Origin: Novosphingobium clariflavum
GTDB taxonomy: Bacteria; Pseudomonadota; Alphaproteobacteria; Sphingomonadales; Sphingomonadaceae
Length of the DNA stretch: 64,000 nucleotides
Assembly (NCBI RefSeq): GCF_026420865.1
Contig: NZ_JAPCWC010000007.1
Span: 62,001-126,000 of the forward strand
Reading direction: 5' to 3'
How positions within the stretch are numbered: the stretch's first letter is position 1; each line of letters starts with the position of its first letter. The position numbers and the translations under genes are program-made. The notes beneath the pieces were generated by a model, which was given only the letters and a program-made list of their open reading frames with translations, did no database searches and was not told the origin of the DNA. Of the stretch, positions 34,618 through 43,524 are shown in pieces.

Positions 34618-35948
34618 GACTGTTCGATTCCATCCTCTCCGACCTTGCTGCAGAGCCGGTGGACCTGGCGCCGCGCCGGTTCGGGCTGGTTGCCGCCTGC
34701 GACGGCGGATTGCTCGAAGTGAGCGGGCTCTCGGTGCCGGTCGGGGCGATGTGCCGGGTCTCGCATGGCCCCCGCGCCTCGCTGGCCGCCGAAGTGATCG
34801 GCTTTCGCAACGGGCGGACGATGATGATGCTGCTGGGCGATACCATCCTGCTGCGTCCCGGCGCGCGGGTCTGGGCCGAGGGACGGCCCGGGCTGCTGCC
34901 GGTCGGCGAGGCGTTCCTCGGCCGCGCGGTCGATGGCGAGGGGCTGCCGATCGACGGCGGCTATCCGATCCACACCCGCAAGGAATGGCCCGCCGGCGGC
35001 GTGCGCACTTCCGCGCTGGACCGCAGCCCGGTCCGCCTGCCCTTCGATACCGGCGTGCGCGCGCTCAACGCGCTGACCACCTTCGGCGTCGGCCAGAGGA
35101 TCGGCATCATGGCGGGATCGGGGGTCGGCAAGTCGGTGCTGATCGACATGATCGCGCGCGGCGCGGCCCGCACCGGCGGCGCAGACGTGGTGATCGTCGG
35201 CCTGATCGGCGAGCGCGCGCGCGAAGTGTCGGACTTCGTCGAGCGGCACATGCATGCCGAGAAGAAGGAGCGTACCGTGGTCGTGGCGGTTCCCGCCGAC
35301 CATGCGCCGAACCTCAGGCTGCGCGGCGCCCTGCTGGCGACCGCGATGGCCGAGCATTTCCGCGCCAAGGGCCTTCGGGTGCTGCTGATCATGGACAGCC
35401 TGACCCGCGTCGCCCACGCCGCGCGCGAGATCGGCCTGCTGTTGGGCGAACCCGGCGCGGCCCGCGGCTATCCGCCCTCGGCGCTCGCCACGATCACCAA
35501 GCTGGTCGAGCGCGCGGGCAATTCGGCCGCGAGCGGCGGCTCGGTGACCGGGCTCTACACGGTGCTGGCCGACGGCGACAACCAGGACGACCCCGTCGTC
35601 GACACCGCCCGCTCGATCCTCGACGGGCACATCGTGCTGTCGCGCGATCTTGCCCAGCGCGGGCAATATCCTGCGGTCGACATCGCCGCCTCGCTGAGCC
35701 GGGTGATGAACGACATCGTCCCACCCGACCATCAGGCGCTGGCCCGCCAGTTCCGGGCGTTGTCGGCGAGCTACGAGGCCAATCGCGACCTCGTGCTGAT
35801 GGGCGCCTACCGCGCCGGGGCCGACCCGCAGCTGGACCGCGCGATCGCCATGCACGGCGCGCTCAGCGGTTTCCTCGGCCAGCCCGCCGGGGACGTCGTC
35901 GACCTGCGCGCCAGCACCGCGCAGCTTGCCCATCTGCTGGCGGCATGA
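34611..35948 (+). CDS. fliI: Flagellum-specific export ATPase FliI
   Basis: A 445-residue F1-beta-like ATPase. Walker A GSGVGKS ends at about residue 175. Other motifs are VIVGLIGERAREVSDFVE, the Walker B stretch VLLIMDSLTRVAHAAREIGL, and GEPGAARGYPPSALATITKLVERAGN. GTG 34611 lies inside the last codons of fliH and gives the family length. FliJ overlaps its end by ATGA. Confidence 0.96.
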   Translation: MLRLFDSILSDLAAEPVDLAPRRFGLVAACDGGLLEVSGLSVPVGAMCRVSHGPRASLAAEVIGFRNGRTMMMLLGDTILLRPGARVWAEGRPGLLPVGEAFLGRAVDGEGLPIDGGYPIHTRKEWPAGGVRTSALDRSPVRLPFDTGVRALNALTTFGVGQRIGIMAGSGVGKSVLIDMIARGAARTGGADVVIVGLIGERAREVSDFVERHMHAEKKERTVVVAVPADHAPNLRLRGALLATAMAEHFRAKGLRVLLIMDSLTRVAHAAREIGLLLGEPGAARGYPPSALATITKLVERAGNSAASGGSVTGLYTVLADGDNQDDPVVDTARSILDGHIVLSRDLAQRGQYPAVDIAASLSRVMNDIVPPDHQALARQFRALSASYEANRDLVLMGAYRAGADPQLDRAIAMHGALSGFLGQPAGDVVDLRASTAQLAHLLAA

Positions 35949-36370
35949 ACGCCGAGCGCCAGCGTCTGCTGCGCCTGCGGCGACTCGAGAAGATCCGGGC
36001 CATCGCCAGGCAGAATGCCGCGCTGGAGGCCGCACAGGCTGAAAGCACGCTGACGCAGCTGCGCGGGCTCTGCGAACGCACCCGGCGACTGGCCGAGGAC
36101 TACGGCCAGCGCCGCGAGATGGCCGACGGCGCCGCGCTGCACCAGGTCGGGCGCTTCGCCAGCGGGCTGGCGGCGATCTCGCGCAGCACCCAGGGCGACG
36201 CGCAGCGTGCGCAATCGATTGCGGACGCCAAGCAACTGCAACTGGCCGAGGCCGAACGGCGCCGCGCCGCCATCGAGGAACGCGCCGCCTTGCAGGAACG
36301 GATGATCGCCAAAGCCGGTCAGGTTCCCTCGCTGGCGGCGCGTCGCCCATCTGGCACGGGACTTGAATAG
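35945..36370 (+). CDS. fliJ: Flagellar export coiled-coil protein FliJ
   Basis: A 141-residue, charged, mostly helical protein. The first 45 residues (RQRLLRLRRLEKIRAIARQNAALEAAQAE) and a second block rich in Arg/Glu/Ala predict a two-stranded coiled coil, as expected for FliJ, the stalk of the FliI hexamer. The call rests on its place after fliI, length and composition, since FliJ is poorly conserved. Confidence 0.8.
   Translation: MNAERQRLLRLRRLEKIRAIARQNAALEAAQAESTLTQLRGLCERTRRLAEDYGQRREMADGAALHQVGRFASGLAAISRSTQGDAQRAQSIADAKQLQLAEAERRRAAIEERAALQERMIAKAGQVPSLAARRPSGTGLE
36352..36367 (+). promoter_or_regulatory. Degenerate sigma-54-like site upstream of fliK
   Basis: TGGCACGGGACTTGAA has a perfect -24 half, but the -12 reads TTGAA instead of TTGCA. 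It ends 49 bases before fliK. Loss of the -12 GC usually impairs sigma-54 promoters, so this is tentative. Confidence 0.25.
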
Positions 36371-36415
36371 TCCCCGGCAGCGCATCCGCTCGCGCGACTG
36401 GAGGACTTTACCGGC

Positions 36416-38137
36416 ATGACCCCGCTTTCCGCCCCTACCGCTTCCGGCGGCGCCACCGCCAGCCTCGGCACGCGTGCCGGACCGGCCCCCGAAAGTGGCG
36501 GTTTTGCAGCCATTCTGGGCGGCGCGCAGGCCAGCCGGGAGGCGATCGGAGGCCAGGCGACAGCGGGAGATCCGCAAGCCGGAGCCGGCGCGGTTAGCGG
36601 CATCGGGGGCGGCATCGAGGGCGGCAAGCCGACCGGCAAGGATTTGCCGGTCCTGCCAGCAAAAGCGGCTGCAAGAGGGACCGCAAACGACGACACCCTG
36701 GCGCCAGGCGAGGAACCCGGCGCGCGGGAAAGCGGCGCGGTGCAAGACACGCTCCGCCCCGAACCGCTACCTTCCGATCCGGTGGCCACCGATCCATCCC
36801 CGCTGGCGGCCGTGATCGCCGCGCTGGCCCTGGTGCCGAACCTTGCCGCGACCGGCGCTTCCACGGCCCCGCAAGGCAACGACGCGGGCGCGATCTCGCC
36901 CTCGCCCTCGCCCACGCCCTCGCCCGAGTCCCGGCCTGTCGCCGCACTGGCAGTGCCCTCGCTGCCTGCCGCCGTGCCTGCCGGGACACCGTCGTTGAAC
37001 AACCCGGCGCTTGCCCCGGCAACGGGCGAGAGCGCCTCGGCAACGGGTAGACCCGCCCCGGTCGAACCGAAGGATGTGGCCCTCGCGGCGATCGCACTGG
37101 TTCCCATCGATGCGGCTGCGGACGATCCGGCCGCCGCCCATCCGGCAATGGGCAAACCCACCGCACCGCCAGATGTCCTGGATGAGGCCGCCTTGCCGGC
37201 GGACAAGGCCCCGGTGGCCGCCCCGAGTCCGGGCATGAACGCCCGGATAGTGCCTGCTCTGCGCCCCTTGCCCCTTGCCGGACAGGCCTCCGGCAGCATC
37301 GGCGCCAGTGCCTCCGCCGATCGCGCGCCGGCATCGCTTTCCCTGGCGGCAGACCCGGCCGCGCCCGCCGCGGGCGATGCCGGCACTCCCGCCTTGGCGC
37401 CGCCCCCGGATTTCGGCGCCCGGGTGGCCGAGGCCCGCCGCTGCGCCGCAAATCCCTCTGGCGATCCCTCTGGCGATCCGCTGGCAGATCAACCCGCGCT
37501 CCCGGCCGCGCCGGTGACACTGGCGCTCAGTGCCCCGGACACCATCGCCATCGGCGCCTCCGGCAGCAGCGCGGCCGCCCCTCCCACGTCCGTATTTACG
37601 GCCCCTGCCGGCGGCACCGGCGAAACCGCGCAAGGCCCGCAGGACTTCGCCACACTGGTGAGCAAGCTCGGCGAGGCGCGCGAGGCGGCCAGCCCCCATC
37701 TCGTGCGCACGGCGATCACCCATGGCGAATTCGGCCCGGTATCGCTGCAGTTCCGGCATGAGGGCGGCGCCCTCAGCGTCACCATGGCCAATGCCGATCC
37801 GGCTTTTGCCAGCGCGGTCCAGACCGGCCTCGCCGCCACGCTGGCGTCGGGCGCCGGCAATGGCGCCCAAGCGGACGGCAACGGTGACGGCGCCCGCGGC
37901 GAGGCCCGGCAGGCCTGGCAACAGGCGTCCGCCAGCCATGCCGGGCCGGGGGCGACTGGATCGTTCGGGGCGGATTCGCGCCAGAATCACGATCGAGCCG
38001 CTGCGCAGCCCGGGGCAAGGGACGAGGAGCGCGCCCGCCAGGGCAGCCCGGCGCCCCTCGTCCAGGCCTCCGGCGAGGCCAGCGGGAGCACCCAGCCCCC
38101 GGCCGCCAGACCCGGCCGCAGCGGCATCTACGCCTGA
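36416..38137 (+). CDS. fliK: Hook-length control protein FliK
   Basis: A 573-residue Ala/Pro-rich protein. The first 400 residues are low-complexity and probably unfolded, as in FliK molecular rulers. The conserved C-terminal hook domain is around residues 430-490 (LVRTAITHGEFGPVSLQFRHEGGALSVTMANADPAFASAVQTGLAATL). It measures hook length and switches export specificity through FlhB. The tail after the domain is Gln/Gly-rich. Function rests on the C-terminal domain and position between fliJ and fliL. Confidence 0.85.
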   Translation: MTPLSAPTASGGATASLGTRAGPAPESGGFAAILGGAQASREAIGGQATAGDPQAGAGAVSGIGGGIEGGKPTGKDLPVLPAKAAARGTANDDTLAPGEEPGARESGAVQDTLRPEPLPSDPVATDPSPLAAVIAALALVPNLAATGASTAPQGNDAGAISPSPSPTPSPESRPVAALAVPSLPAAVPAGTPSLNNPALAPATGESASATGRPAPVEPKDVALAAIALVPIDAAADDPAAAHPAMGKPTAPPDVLDEAALPADKAPVAAPSPGMNARIVPALRPLPLAGQASGSIGASASADRAPASLSLAADPAAPAAGDAGTPALAPPPDFGARVAEARRCAANPSGDPSGDPLADQPALPAAPVTLALSAPDTIAIGASGSSAAAPPTSVFTAPAGGTGETAQGPQDFATLVSKLGEAREAASPHLVRTAITHGEFGPVSLQFRHEGGALSVTMANADPAFASAVQTGLAATLASGAGNGAQADGNGDGARGEARQAWQQASASHAGPGATGSFGADSRQNHDRAAAQPGARDEERARQGSPAPLVQASGEASGSTQPPAARPGRSGIYA

Positions 38138-38164
38138 TCCGACCAGCGACGAGGGGCAACCATT

Positions 38165-38761
38165 GTGAGCAAAAAGGCAGCAAGCGAGGGCGAAGGCGAC
38201 AAGAAATCCAAGGGCAAGCTCGGCTTGATCCTGGTCGCCGTAGGCATGCTGGCAGTGGGCGGCGGCGGCGCCTTTGCGCTTTTCGCCACCGGCGTGATCG
38301 GCGGCGGCAAGGCCGAAGTGAAGGAGGACAACCGCCCGAAACTGGTGCGCAAGGGTGAGGCCGACCCCTTCATGCCCAAGCAGGAAGGCGGCGAAGGCGA
38401 AGGAGGCGGCAGCGAGGAAGCCGAGGGCGACGGCGGCGATCCCTATCGCACCGCCTACTACACCTTCACCGACGACTTCACCTCGAACCTCAAGGAATCC
38501 GACGCCCTGCTGCAGCTGAGCCTGGCCTGCTCGACCCGCTACGACGGGCGCGTGCTGCAGTGGATCAAGAAGCACGAACTGGCGATCCGCTCGGCGCTGC
38601 TGGCGATCATGGCCGATACGCCCGAGGACGACATCTACACGATCGAAGGCAAGGGCCGCCTGCAGAAGCGGATGACCGATGCGATCAACCGGGTGCTGCT
38701 CCAGAAGGAAGGCTTCGGCGGGGTCGACAACGTCTATTTCCGCAACTTCATCATCCAGTGA
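38165..38761 (+). CDS. fliL: Flagellar basal-body-associated protein FliL
   Basis: A 198-residue protein. A Lys-rich N-terminus precedes one helix (LGLILVAVGMLAVGGGGAFALFATG), a Glu/Gly-rich linker, and the periplasmic stomatin-like domain (YYTFTDDFTSNLKESDALLQLSLACSTRYDGRVLQWIKKHELAIRSALLAIMA...VYFRNFIIQ). It surrounds the stator and supports torque. GTG 38165 is the best start. It is followed with overlap or a short gap by fliM. Confidence 0.92.
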   Translation: MSKKAASEGEGDKKSKGKLGLILVAVGMLAVGGGGAFALFATGVIGGGKAEVKEDNRPKLVRKGEADPFMPKQEGGEGEGGGSEEAEGDGGDPYRTAYYTFTDDFTSNLKESDALLQLSLACSTRYDGRVLQWIKKHELAIRSALLAIMADTPEDDIYTIEGKGRLQKRMTDAINRVLLQKEGFGGVDNVYFRNFIIQ

Positions 38762-38769
38762 CCACAGCC

Positions 38770-39687
38770 ATGGCCTCTTCCGCAATCACCGGCATGTCAG
38801 ACGCTTACCGCAAGGCCGCGCATTGCACCGAGCTGCTTGGCAAGCCGCCGAGCCTGTCCGAGCTGGTGCCCGCGCTGTCGCTGGTCGGCGAGCGACTGAG
38901 CCGCACGCTGGCCGCGGCGCTGGCCGGGCTTGCGGGCGGCGATCCGCCGGTGGTCTCGGCCGGCATGCCGATGGACGGCACCCTGGCCAGCCTGCAGGGC
39001 GACCTCGAGGGGCTCGCCGCGCATACGCTCATGGTGCTTGAACCCGGCGGCTTGCCGGTGCTGGCGACGTTCGAGGCCGAGACCGTGTTCCGTCTGGTGG
39101 ACCGCACCTTCGGCGGCCGCGGCGCGCTGCCGGACCCGATCCCCGAGGCCTTCCCGCTCTCCGCCCTGCTGCTGATCGACCAGATCGAGACGTGCCTGGG
39201 CCAGGCGCTTGGCGCGGCGCTGGAAGGGCCCGCCCCCTATCTTGCCCGCAGTCTGCGCCGCGACACCAGCCTGCGCCAGCTCGATCCCTTCCCGCGCGGG
39301 GAGGAGCTGCTCATGCTGACCCTCGAGGTCGAGGAACCCGGCTTTTCCCCCTGGTCGCTGCGGCTCTCCTTTCCGGTCGCGACGCTGGCCGCGGTGACCA
39401 TGCCGCCGCGCCGCCCCGCCGCCCGCAAGTCCCGCTCCCATGGCCGGGTGCCTGCGCGCCCGGATGCCCGCCGCGAGCCGTTTGCCTCGATCCCGGTCGA
39501 GGTCACCGCGCTGCTGGTCGACATGACGATGCCGATGGCGCGCCTCTCCGCGCTCAGCCCCGGCGACGTGCTGCCGGTGGCGGTGGCCCGCAGCGTGCCG
39601 CTGCAACTGGGCGGGCGCACTTTCGCAACCGGAGCGGTCGGCGAACTCGACGACCGTGTCGCCGTCCAGATTCAGATCGCGTTCTAG
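38770..39687 (+). CDS. fliM: Divergent flagellar motor switch protein FliM
   Basis: About 305 residues. The middle region fits the CheC-like FliM core (LMVLEPGGLPVLATFEAETVFRLVDRTFGGRGALP, then EAFPLSALLLIDQIETCLGQALG). The C-terminus is a SpoA domain (IPVEVTALLVDMTMPMARLSALSPGDVLPVAVARSVPLQLGGRTFATGAVGELDDRVAVQI). The usual N-terminal CheY-binding segment (EIDALL-type) is not visible. GTG 38758, overlapping the fliL stop, is an alternative start but does not add the motif. The order fliL-fliM-fliN supports the call. Confidence 0.82.
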   Translation: MASSAITGMSDAYRKAAHCTELLGKPPSLSELVPALSLVGERLSRTLAAALAGLAGGDPPVVSAGMPMDGTLASLQGDLEGLAAHTLMVLEPGGLPVLATFEAETVFRLVDRTFGGRGALPDPIPEAFPLSALLLIDQIETCLGQALGAALEGPAPYLARSLRRDTSLRQLDPFPRGEELLMLTLEVEEPGFSPWSLRLSFPVATLAAVTMPPRRPAARKSRSHGRVPARPDARREPFASIPVEVTALLVDMTMPMARLSALSPGDVLPVAVARSVPLQLGGRTFATGAVGELDDRVAVQIQIAF

Positions 39688-39705
39688 AACGGAAAGCCAA
39701 GCCCC

Positions 39706-40044
39706 ATGAACATCCATCCCCGCAGTCTGGACTTCCTGCGCGACGTCGATGTCCGCCTATCGGTGGAACTCGGGCGGACCCACCTGACACTGCGCGAAGT
39801 GCTGGCGCTGGGGCCCGAGAGCCTGGTCGTGCTCGACCGCATGACCGACGAACTGCTCGACGTCATGGTCAACGGCAAGGCGATCGCCAAGGGCGAGGTG
39901 ATCGCCCACAATGGCCGTTTCGGCCTCAGGATCGTCGAGATGACCGGGCACGAAAGCGACGGCGCGGCGGCAGGCGGTGGCCATTCGGGCGGCGCAACGG
40001 GCGATGCCGTGCTGCCCGATCCCGCCGCCTCGGATGCGGAGTAG
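39706..40044 (+). CDS. fliN: Flagellar motor switch protein FliN
   Basis: A 112-residue C-ring protein with the SpoA fold: LRDVDVRLSVELGRTHLTLREVLALGPESLVVLDRMTDELLDVMVNGKAIAKGEVIAHNGRFGLRIVEM. Spacing of the hydrophobic core and the VNGKxIAxGEVV-type motif are standard. The C-terminus adds a Gly/Ala tail. It lies between fliM and fliO. Confidence 0.94.
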   Translation: MNIHPRSLDFLRDVDVRLSVELGRTHLTLREVLALGPESLVVLDRMTDELLDVMVNGKAIAKGEVIAHNGRFGLRIVEMTGHESDGAAAGGGHSGGATGDAVLPDPAASDAE

Positions 40045-40050
40045 GCAGCG

Positions 40051-40380
40051 ATGGTCTGGTATCTGCTCAAGCTGATCCTGCTGCTGCCGCTGATCGGCGC
40101 CATGGCCTGGGGCTGCCTGTGGCTGGCCCGGCGCCTGCAGGAGCGGGCCGGTAGTCCCGCCGCCGGGCGCTCGCTGCGGGTGGTGGAGACGCTGATGCTC
40201 TCGCCGACGCTGCGGCTGGCGGTGATCGAGTTCCATGGCCGCGAGATCCTCGTCTCCGCCTCGCGCCAGGGGCTGACCACGCTGGCCGAGGCCCCCGCCC
40301 GCCCTGCGCCCGCCCCGGAAGTTGCCACAGGAGTTGCCGCAAGGGTTGCCGCCGGGTGTGCGGCAGAGGTCGCGCCATGA
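40051..40380 (+). CDS. fliO: Flagellar export scaffold FliO
   Basis: A 109-residue protein with one N-terminal helix (LLKLILLLPLIGAMAWGCLWLARRLQ) and a small cytoplasmic domain (SLRVVETLMLSPTLRLAVIEFHGREILVSASRQGLTTLAE), the FliO pattern. It helps assemble the FliP ring. fliP overlaps its stop by ATGA. Confidence 0.9.
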   Translation: MVWYLLKLILLLPLIGAMAWGCLWLARRLQERAGSPAAGRSLRVVETLMLSPTLRLAVIEFHGREILVSASRQGLTTLAEAPARPAPAPEVATGVAARVAAGCAAEVAP

Positions 40381-41201
40381 AGCGGATCGCGGTCCTGTGC
40401 GCGGCGCTTGCGGCGCTGCTGCTGCCGCTGGCGGTCCAGGCCCAATCCGCCGTGCAGTCCGCGGTTCCTTCTGCCGTTCCGGGCGCGCTCGACCGTGCCC
40501 TGGGCGCCATCGGCGGAACCGGCTCCGGCCCCGGCGGCCCGGGCATGAGTCTCTCGCTCCAGCTCCTGCTGATCATGGGGCTGCTGACCCTGCTGCCCAC
40601 GCTGGTGCTGATGATGACCAGCTTCACCCGCATCCTCGTGGTGCTGGCGATCCTGCGGCAGGCGATCGGGCTCCAGCAATCGCCGCCCAACCAGGTGCTG
40701 ATCGGGCTGTCGCTGTTCCTCTCGCTGTTCGTCATGTCGCCCACGCTGGAACGGGTCAACACCGCCGCCATCGCCCCTTATGCCGCCGACCGGATCAATG
40801 CCCAGCAGGCGATCGCGGCGGCGGGGCGCGAATTCCACGCCTTCATGATCCGCCAGACCCGTGAGCGCGACCTCACCATGTTTGCCGACATGGCGCACAG
40901 CACCAGCGCGAACCCCGCCGGTCCCGGCGGCGGCCCGCGCTTTGCCAGCACCGCCGAAGTGCCGTTCTCGATCCTGCTGCCCGCCTTTGTCACCAGCGAG
41001 CTGAAGACCGCCTTCCAGATCGGCTTCATGCTGTTCCTGCCGTTCCTGGTGATCGACCTCGTCGTCTCCTCGGTGCTGATGAGCCTTGGCATGATGATGA
41101 TGAGCCCAATGGTGGTCTCGCTGCCGTTCAAGCTGCTGCTCTTCGTGATGGTCGATGGCTGGGCCTTGCTGATGGGCTCGCTGGCGGCCAGCTTCGGCTA
41201 G
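40377..41201 (+). CDS. fliP: Flagellar export gate protein FliP
   Basis: A 274-residue membrane protein with a cleavable signal (MKRIAVLCAALAALLLPLAVQA) and four helices. FliP signatures are LLTLLPTLVLMMTSFTRILVVLAILRQAIGLQQSPPNQVLIGLSLFLSLFVM and FSILLPAFVTSELKTAFQIGFMLFLPFLVIDLVVSSVLMSLGMMMMSPMVVSLPFKLLLFVMVDGW. It forms the export pore with FliQ and FliR. Confidence 0.97.
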   Translation: MKRIAVLCAALAALLLPLAVQAQSAVQSAVPSAVPGALDRALGAIGGTGSGPGGPGMSLSLQLLLIMGLLTLLPTLVLMMTSFTRILVVLAILRQAIGLQQSPPNQVLIGLSLFLSLFVMSPTLERVNTAAIAPYAADRINAQQAIAAAGREFHAFMIRQTRERDLTMFADMAHSTSANPAGPGGGPRFASTAEVPFSILLPAFVTSELKTAFQIGFMLFLPFLVIDLVVSSVLMSLGMMMMSPMVVSLPFKLLLFVMVDGWALLMGSLAASFG

Positions 41202-41215
41202 CGGGGAGAGCGGCC

Positions 41216-41506
41216 ATGGAAGACATCAGCGCCCTGCTCGACCTTGCCGACAAGATGCTCTGGGTGACCGCGCTGGTCGCCGCGCCGGTGCTGCTCGCCT
41301 CGCTGGCGGTGGGGCTGGTGGTGGGGGTGGTGCAGGCGGCGACCTCGGTCAACGAACAGACGCTGACGTTCGTGCCCAAGCTGGCGGTGACCGCGCTGGT
41401 GCTGGTCGTGCTGGGCGGTTCGATGATGACGCTGATCGGTGACTTCACGCAGGAGGTCTTTGCCCAGGTCGCCCGCACCGGGCAGGCCGAGCAGGTTTCC
41501 CCGTGA
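41216..41506 (+). CDS. fliQ: Flagellar export gate protein FliQ
   Basis: A 96-residue, two-helix protein. It reads VAAPVLLASLAVGLVVGVVQAATSVNEQTLTFVPKLAVTALVLVVLGGSMM, the standard FliQ sequence pattern. fliR overlaps its end (GTGA). Confidence 0.95.
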   Translation: MEDISALLDLADKMLWVTALVAAPVLLASLAVGLVVGVVQAATSVNEQTLTFVPKLAVTALVLVVLGGSMMTLIGDFTQEVFAQVARTGQAEQVSP

Positions 41507-42285
41507 TCGCCCTCGACTTCGGGTTCGGCCCGCTCGAGGGCGAATTCTGGCGCCTGCTCTTCGTGATGACGCGGATCGGCGCCGCCCTCGTCGCCGCACC
41601 GATGTTCGGCATTGCCGGGGTGCCCGCGCAAGTGCGGGTGATCGTCGCCGGGGCGGTGGCGGTGCTGGTCTGCGCCTGGAGCCCGGTCGCCGCGCCCCCG
41701 GCGCTGCTGTCGCTGCCCGGGCTGCTGGCGGTCGGCGGCGAGGTCTCGGTCGGGCTGGCACTGGGGTTCGTGCTACAACTGGCCTTTGCCGCGCCGATCC
41801 TCGCCGCCGAAGTGGTGGGCGGATCGATGGGCATGAACATGGCGGTCGCGGTCGATCCCAATTCCGGCACCCAGTCCCCCGCGCTCGGCCAGTATTTCGC
41901 GGTGGTCATGACCATGGTGTTCCTGGCGCTGGGCGCCCACCTGCAATGGTTCGCGCTCCTGGTCGACAGCTACCGCGCCTTCCCGCCCGGCCAGACCTGG
42001 CTGGGGCCGGAACGCTTTGCCCTCGTCGCCTCCTTTGCCGCACGCACGTTCGTGACCGGCGCCGCCATCGCCCTGCCCGCCTGCCTCGTGCTGATGGTGG
42101 TGCAGGTCGTCACCGGAGTGCTCGGCCGCTCGGCCCCGGCGCTCAATCTCTTCGCGCTCGGCCTGCCGGCCGGCGTGCTGGGCGGCCTTGCCGCGCTGCT
42201 GGTGAGCGCCCCGGTGCTCACCGACCTTGTCGCCCGCCTCTCCGCCATGGCCATCGACCAGGCCGCCCTCGTGCTGCAGCCATGA
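41503..42285 (+). CDS. fliR: Flagellar export gate protein FliR
   Basis: A 260-residue membrane protein with about six helices. It shows FWRLLFVMTRIGAALVAAPMFGIAGVPAQVRV, the ISxxx-like AAEVVGGSMGMNMAVAVDPNSGTQSPALGQYF, and PALNLFALGLPAGVLGG. GTG start overlaps fliQ; the flhB ATG overlaps its stop. Confidence 0.95.
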   Translation: MIALDFGFGPLEGEFWRLLFVMTRIGAALVAAPMFGIAGVPAQVRVIVAGAVAVLVCAWSPVAAPPALLSLPGLLAVGGEVSVGLALGFVLQLAFAAPILAAEVVGGSMGMNMAVAVDPNSGTQSPALGQYFAVVMTMVFLALGAHLQWFALLVDSYRAFPPGQTWLGPERFALVASFAARTFVTGAAIALPACLVLMVVQVVTGVLGRSAPALNLFALGLPAGVLGGLAALLVSAPVLTDLVARLSAMAIDQAALVLQP

Positions 42286-43418
42286 GCGACGATGGCGGCG
42301 AGAAGAGCTTTGCCCCCACCGCCAAGCGGCGAAAGGACGCCGCCGAGAAGGGCGACGTCATCCGCTCGCGCGAGATGGCGACGGCGGCGGGCATGGCGGT
42401 GGGCGGGGCCTGGCTGCTGCTCGCCGGTCCCTGGGTGCTCGACCGGCTGCTGCGCGCCTTGCGGGCGGGTTTCACCTGGAGCCGCGCCGACCTCGATGAC
42501 TTCACCCCCGGCCAGCGCCTGCTCGACGTGCTGCTGGCGCTGCTGCCGCCGGTGCTGGTGCTGGGGCTCGGCGTCATGCTGGTCTCGCTGATCTCGCAGC
42601 TCGGGTTCGGCGAGGGGCGCTGGGTCGGCGGCAACATGCTGCCCAAGGCCTCGCGCATCAATCCGCTCTCCGGCCTCAAGCGCATGTTCGGGCCGACCGG
42701 GGCCATCGAGATGGCCAAGGGGCTGGCCAAAGTGTCGCTGCTGGCGGTGATCACCTGGTTCTGGGCGCGCGGCGAACTGGCCACCCTGGTCCAGCTTGGC
42801 CGCGGCGAACTGATCGGCGAGGCGGCGCGGGCCTGGGGCACGATCACCCACCTGCTGTTCTGGCTGGCCGGCGGGCTATTCGTGATCGCGATGTTCGACC
42901 TGCCGGTACAGATCGTGCGGCGGATCATGCGCCTGCGCATGACGCTGCAGGAACTGCGCGACGAGAACAAGGATGCCGAAGGCGCGCCGGAAAAGAAGGC
43001 CGCGATCAAGGACCGCCAGCGCCGCATCGCCATGGGCGGGCTGGTGCCGGCAATGCAGGAAGCGCAGTTCGTCATCACCAACCCGACCCATTTCGCGGTC
43101 GCGCTCGCCTACGATCCGGGCAAGGCGCCCGCCCCGATCGTGCTCGCCAAGGGGCGCGGCGACAAGGCGCTGGCCATGCGCGAACTGGCGGCCGAACACG
43201 CGGTGCCGGTGCTGTCCTACCCCGCGCTGGCCCGCTCGGTATTCTACACCACCCGCGAGAAGCGCATGATCCGCGAGGAGCACTATGTCGCCGTCGCCGC
43301 GATCCTGGCCTTCGTGCTCTCGCTCAAGCGCGGCGAGCGGCGCGCGGCGCCGGAAATCTCGGTGCCGGTCACCGTGCGCTTCGACGCCGATGGCCGTCCC
43401 GACCCTTCAAGCCTGTAG
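42282..43418 (+). CDS. flhB: Flagellar export switch protein FlhB
   Basis: A 378-residue protein. It begins with the FlhB motif APTAKRRKDAAEKGDVIRSRE, has four helices, and then the cytoplasmic autoprotease domain with NPTH at residues 267-270 (VITNPTHFAVAL) and KGRGDKALAMRELAAEHAVPVLSYPALARSVF. Self-cleavage at NPTH lets FliK switch export from hook to filament proteins. It ends the fliLMNOPQR-flhB series. Confidence 0.97.
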   Translation: MSDDGGEKSFAPTAKRRKDAAEKGDVIRSREMATAAGMAVGGAWLLLAGPWVLDRLLRALRAGFTWSRADLDDFTPGQRLLDVLLALLPPVLVLGLGVMLVSLISQLGFGEGRWVGGNMLPKASRINPLSGLKRMFGPTGAIEMAKGLAKVSLLAVITWFWARGELATLVQLGRGELIGEAARAWGTITHLLFWLAGGLFVIAMFDLPVQIVRRIMRLRMTLQELRDENKDAEGAPEKKAAIKDRQRRIAMGGLVPAMQEAQFVITNPTHFAVALAYDPGKAPAPIVLAKGRGDKALAMRELAAEHAVPVLSYPALARSVFYTTREKRMIREEHYVAVAAILAFVLSLKRGERRAAPEISVPVTVRFDADGRPDPSSL

Positions 43419-43524
43419 GCGGACTTGCCATTTTTGACGTGAATCATGGCGCAGATCGCATGTGCCCTGCACCGCTTGCGCTCCTATCTTCCAAGCCCCG
43501 GACAAATCGATGGAGCCCCGCGCG

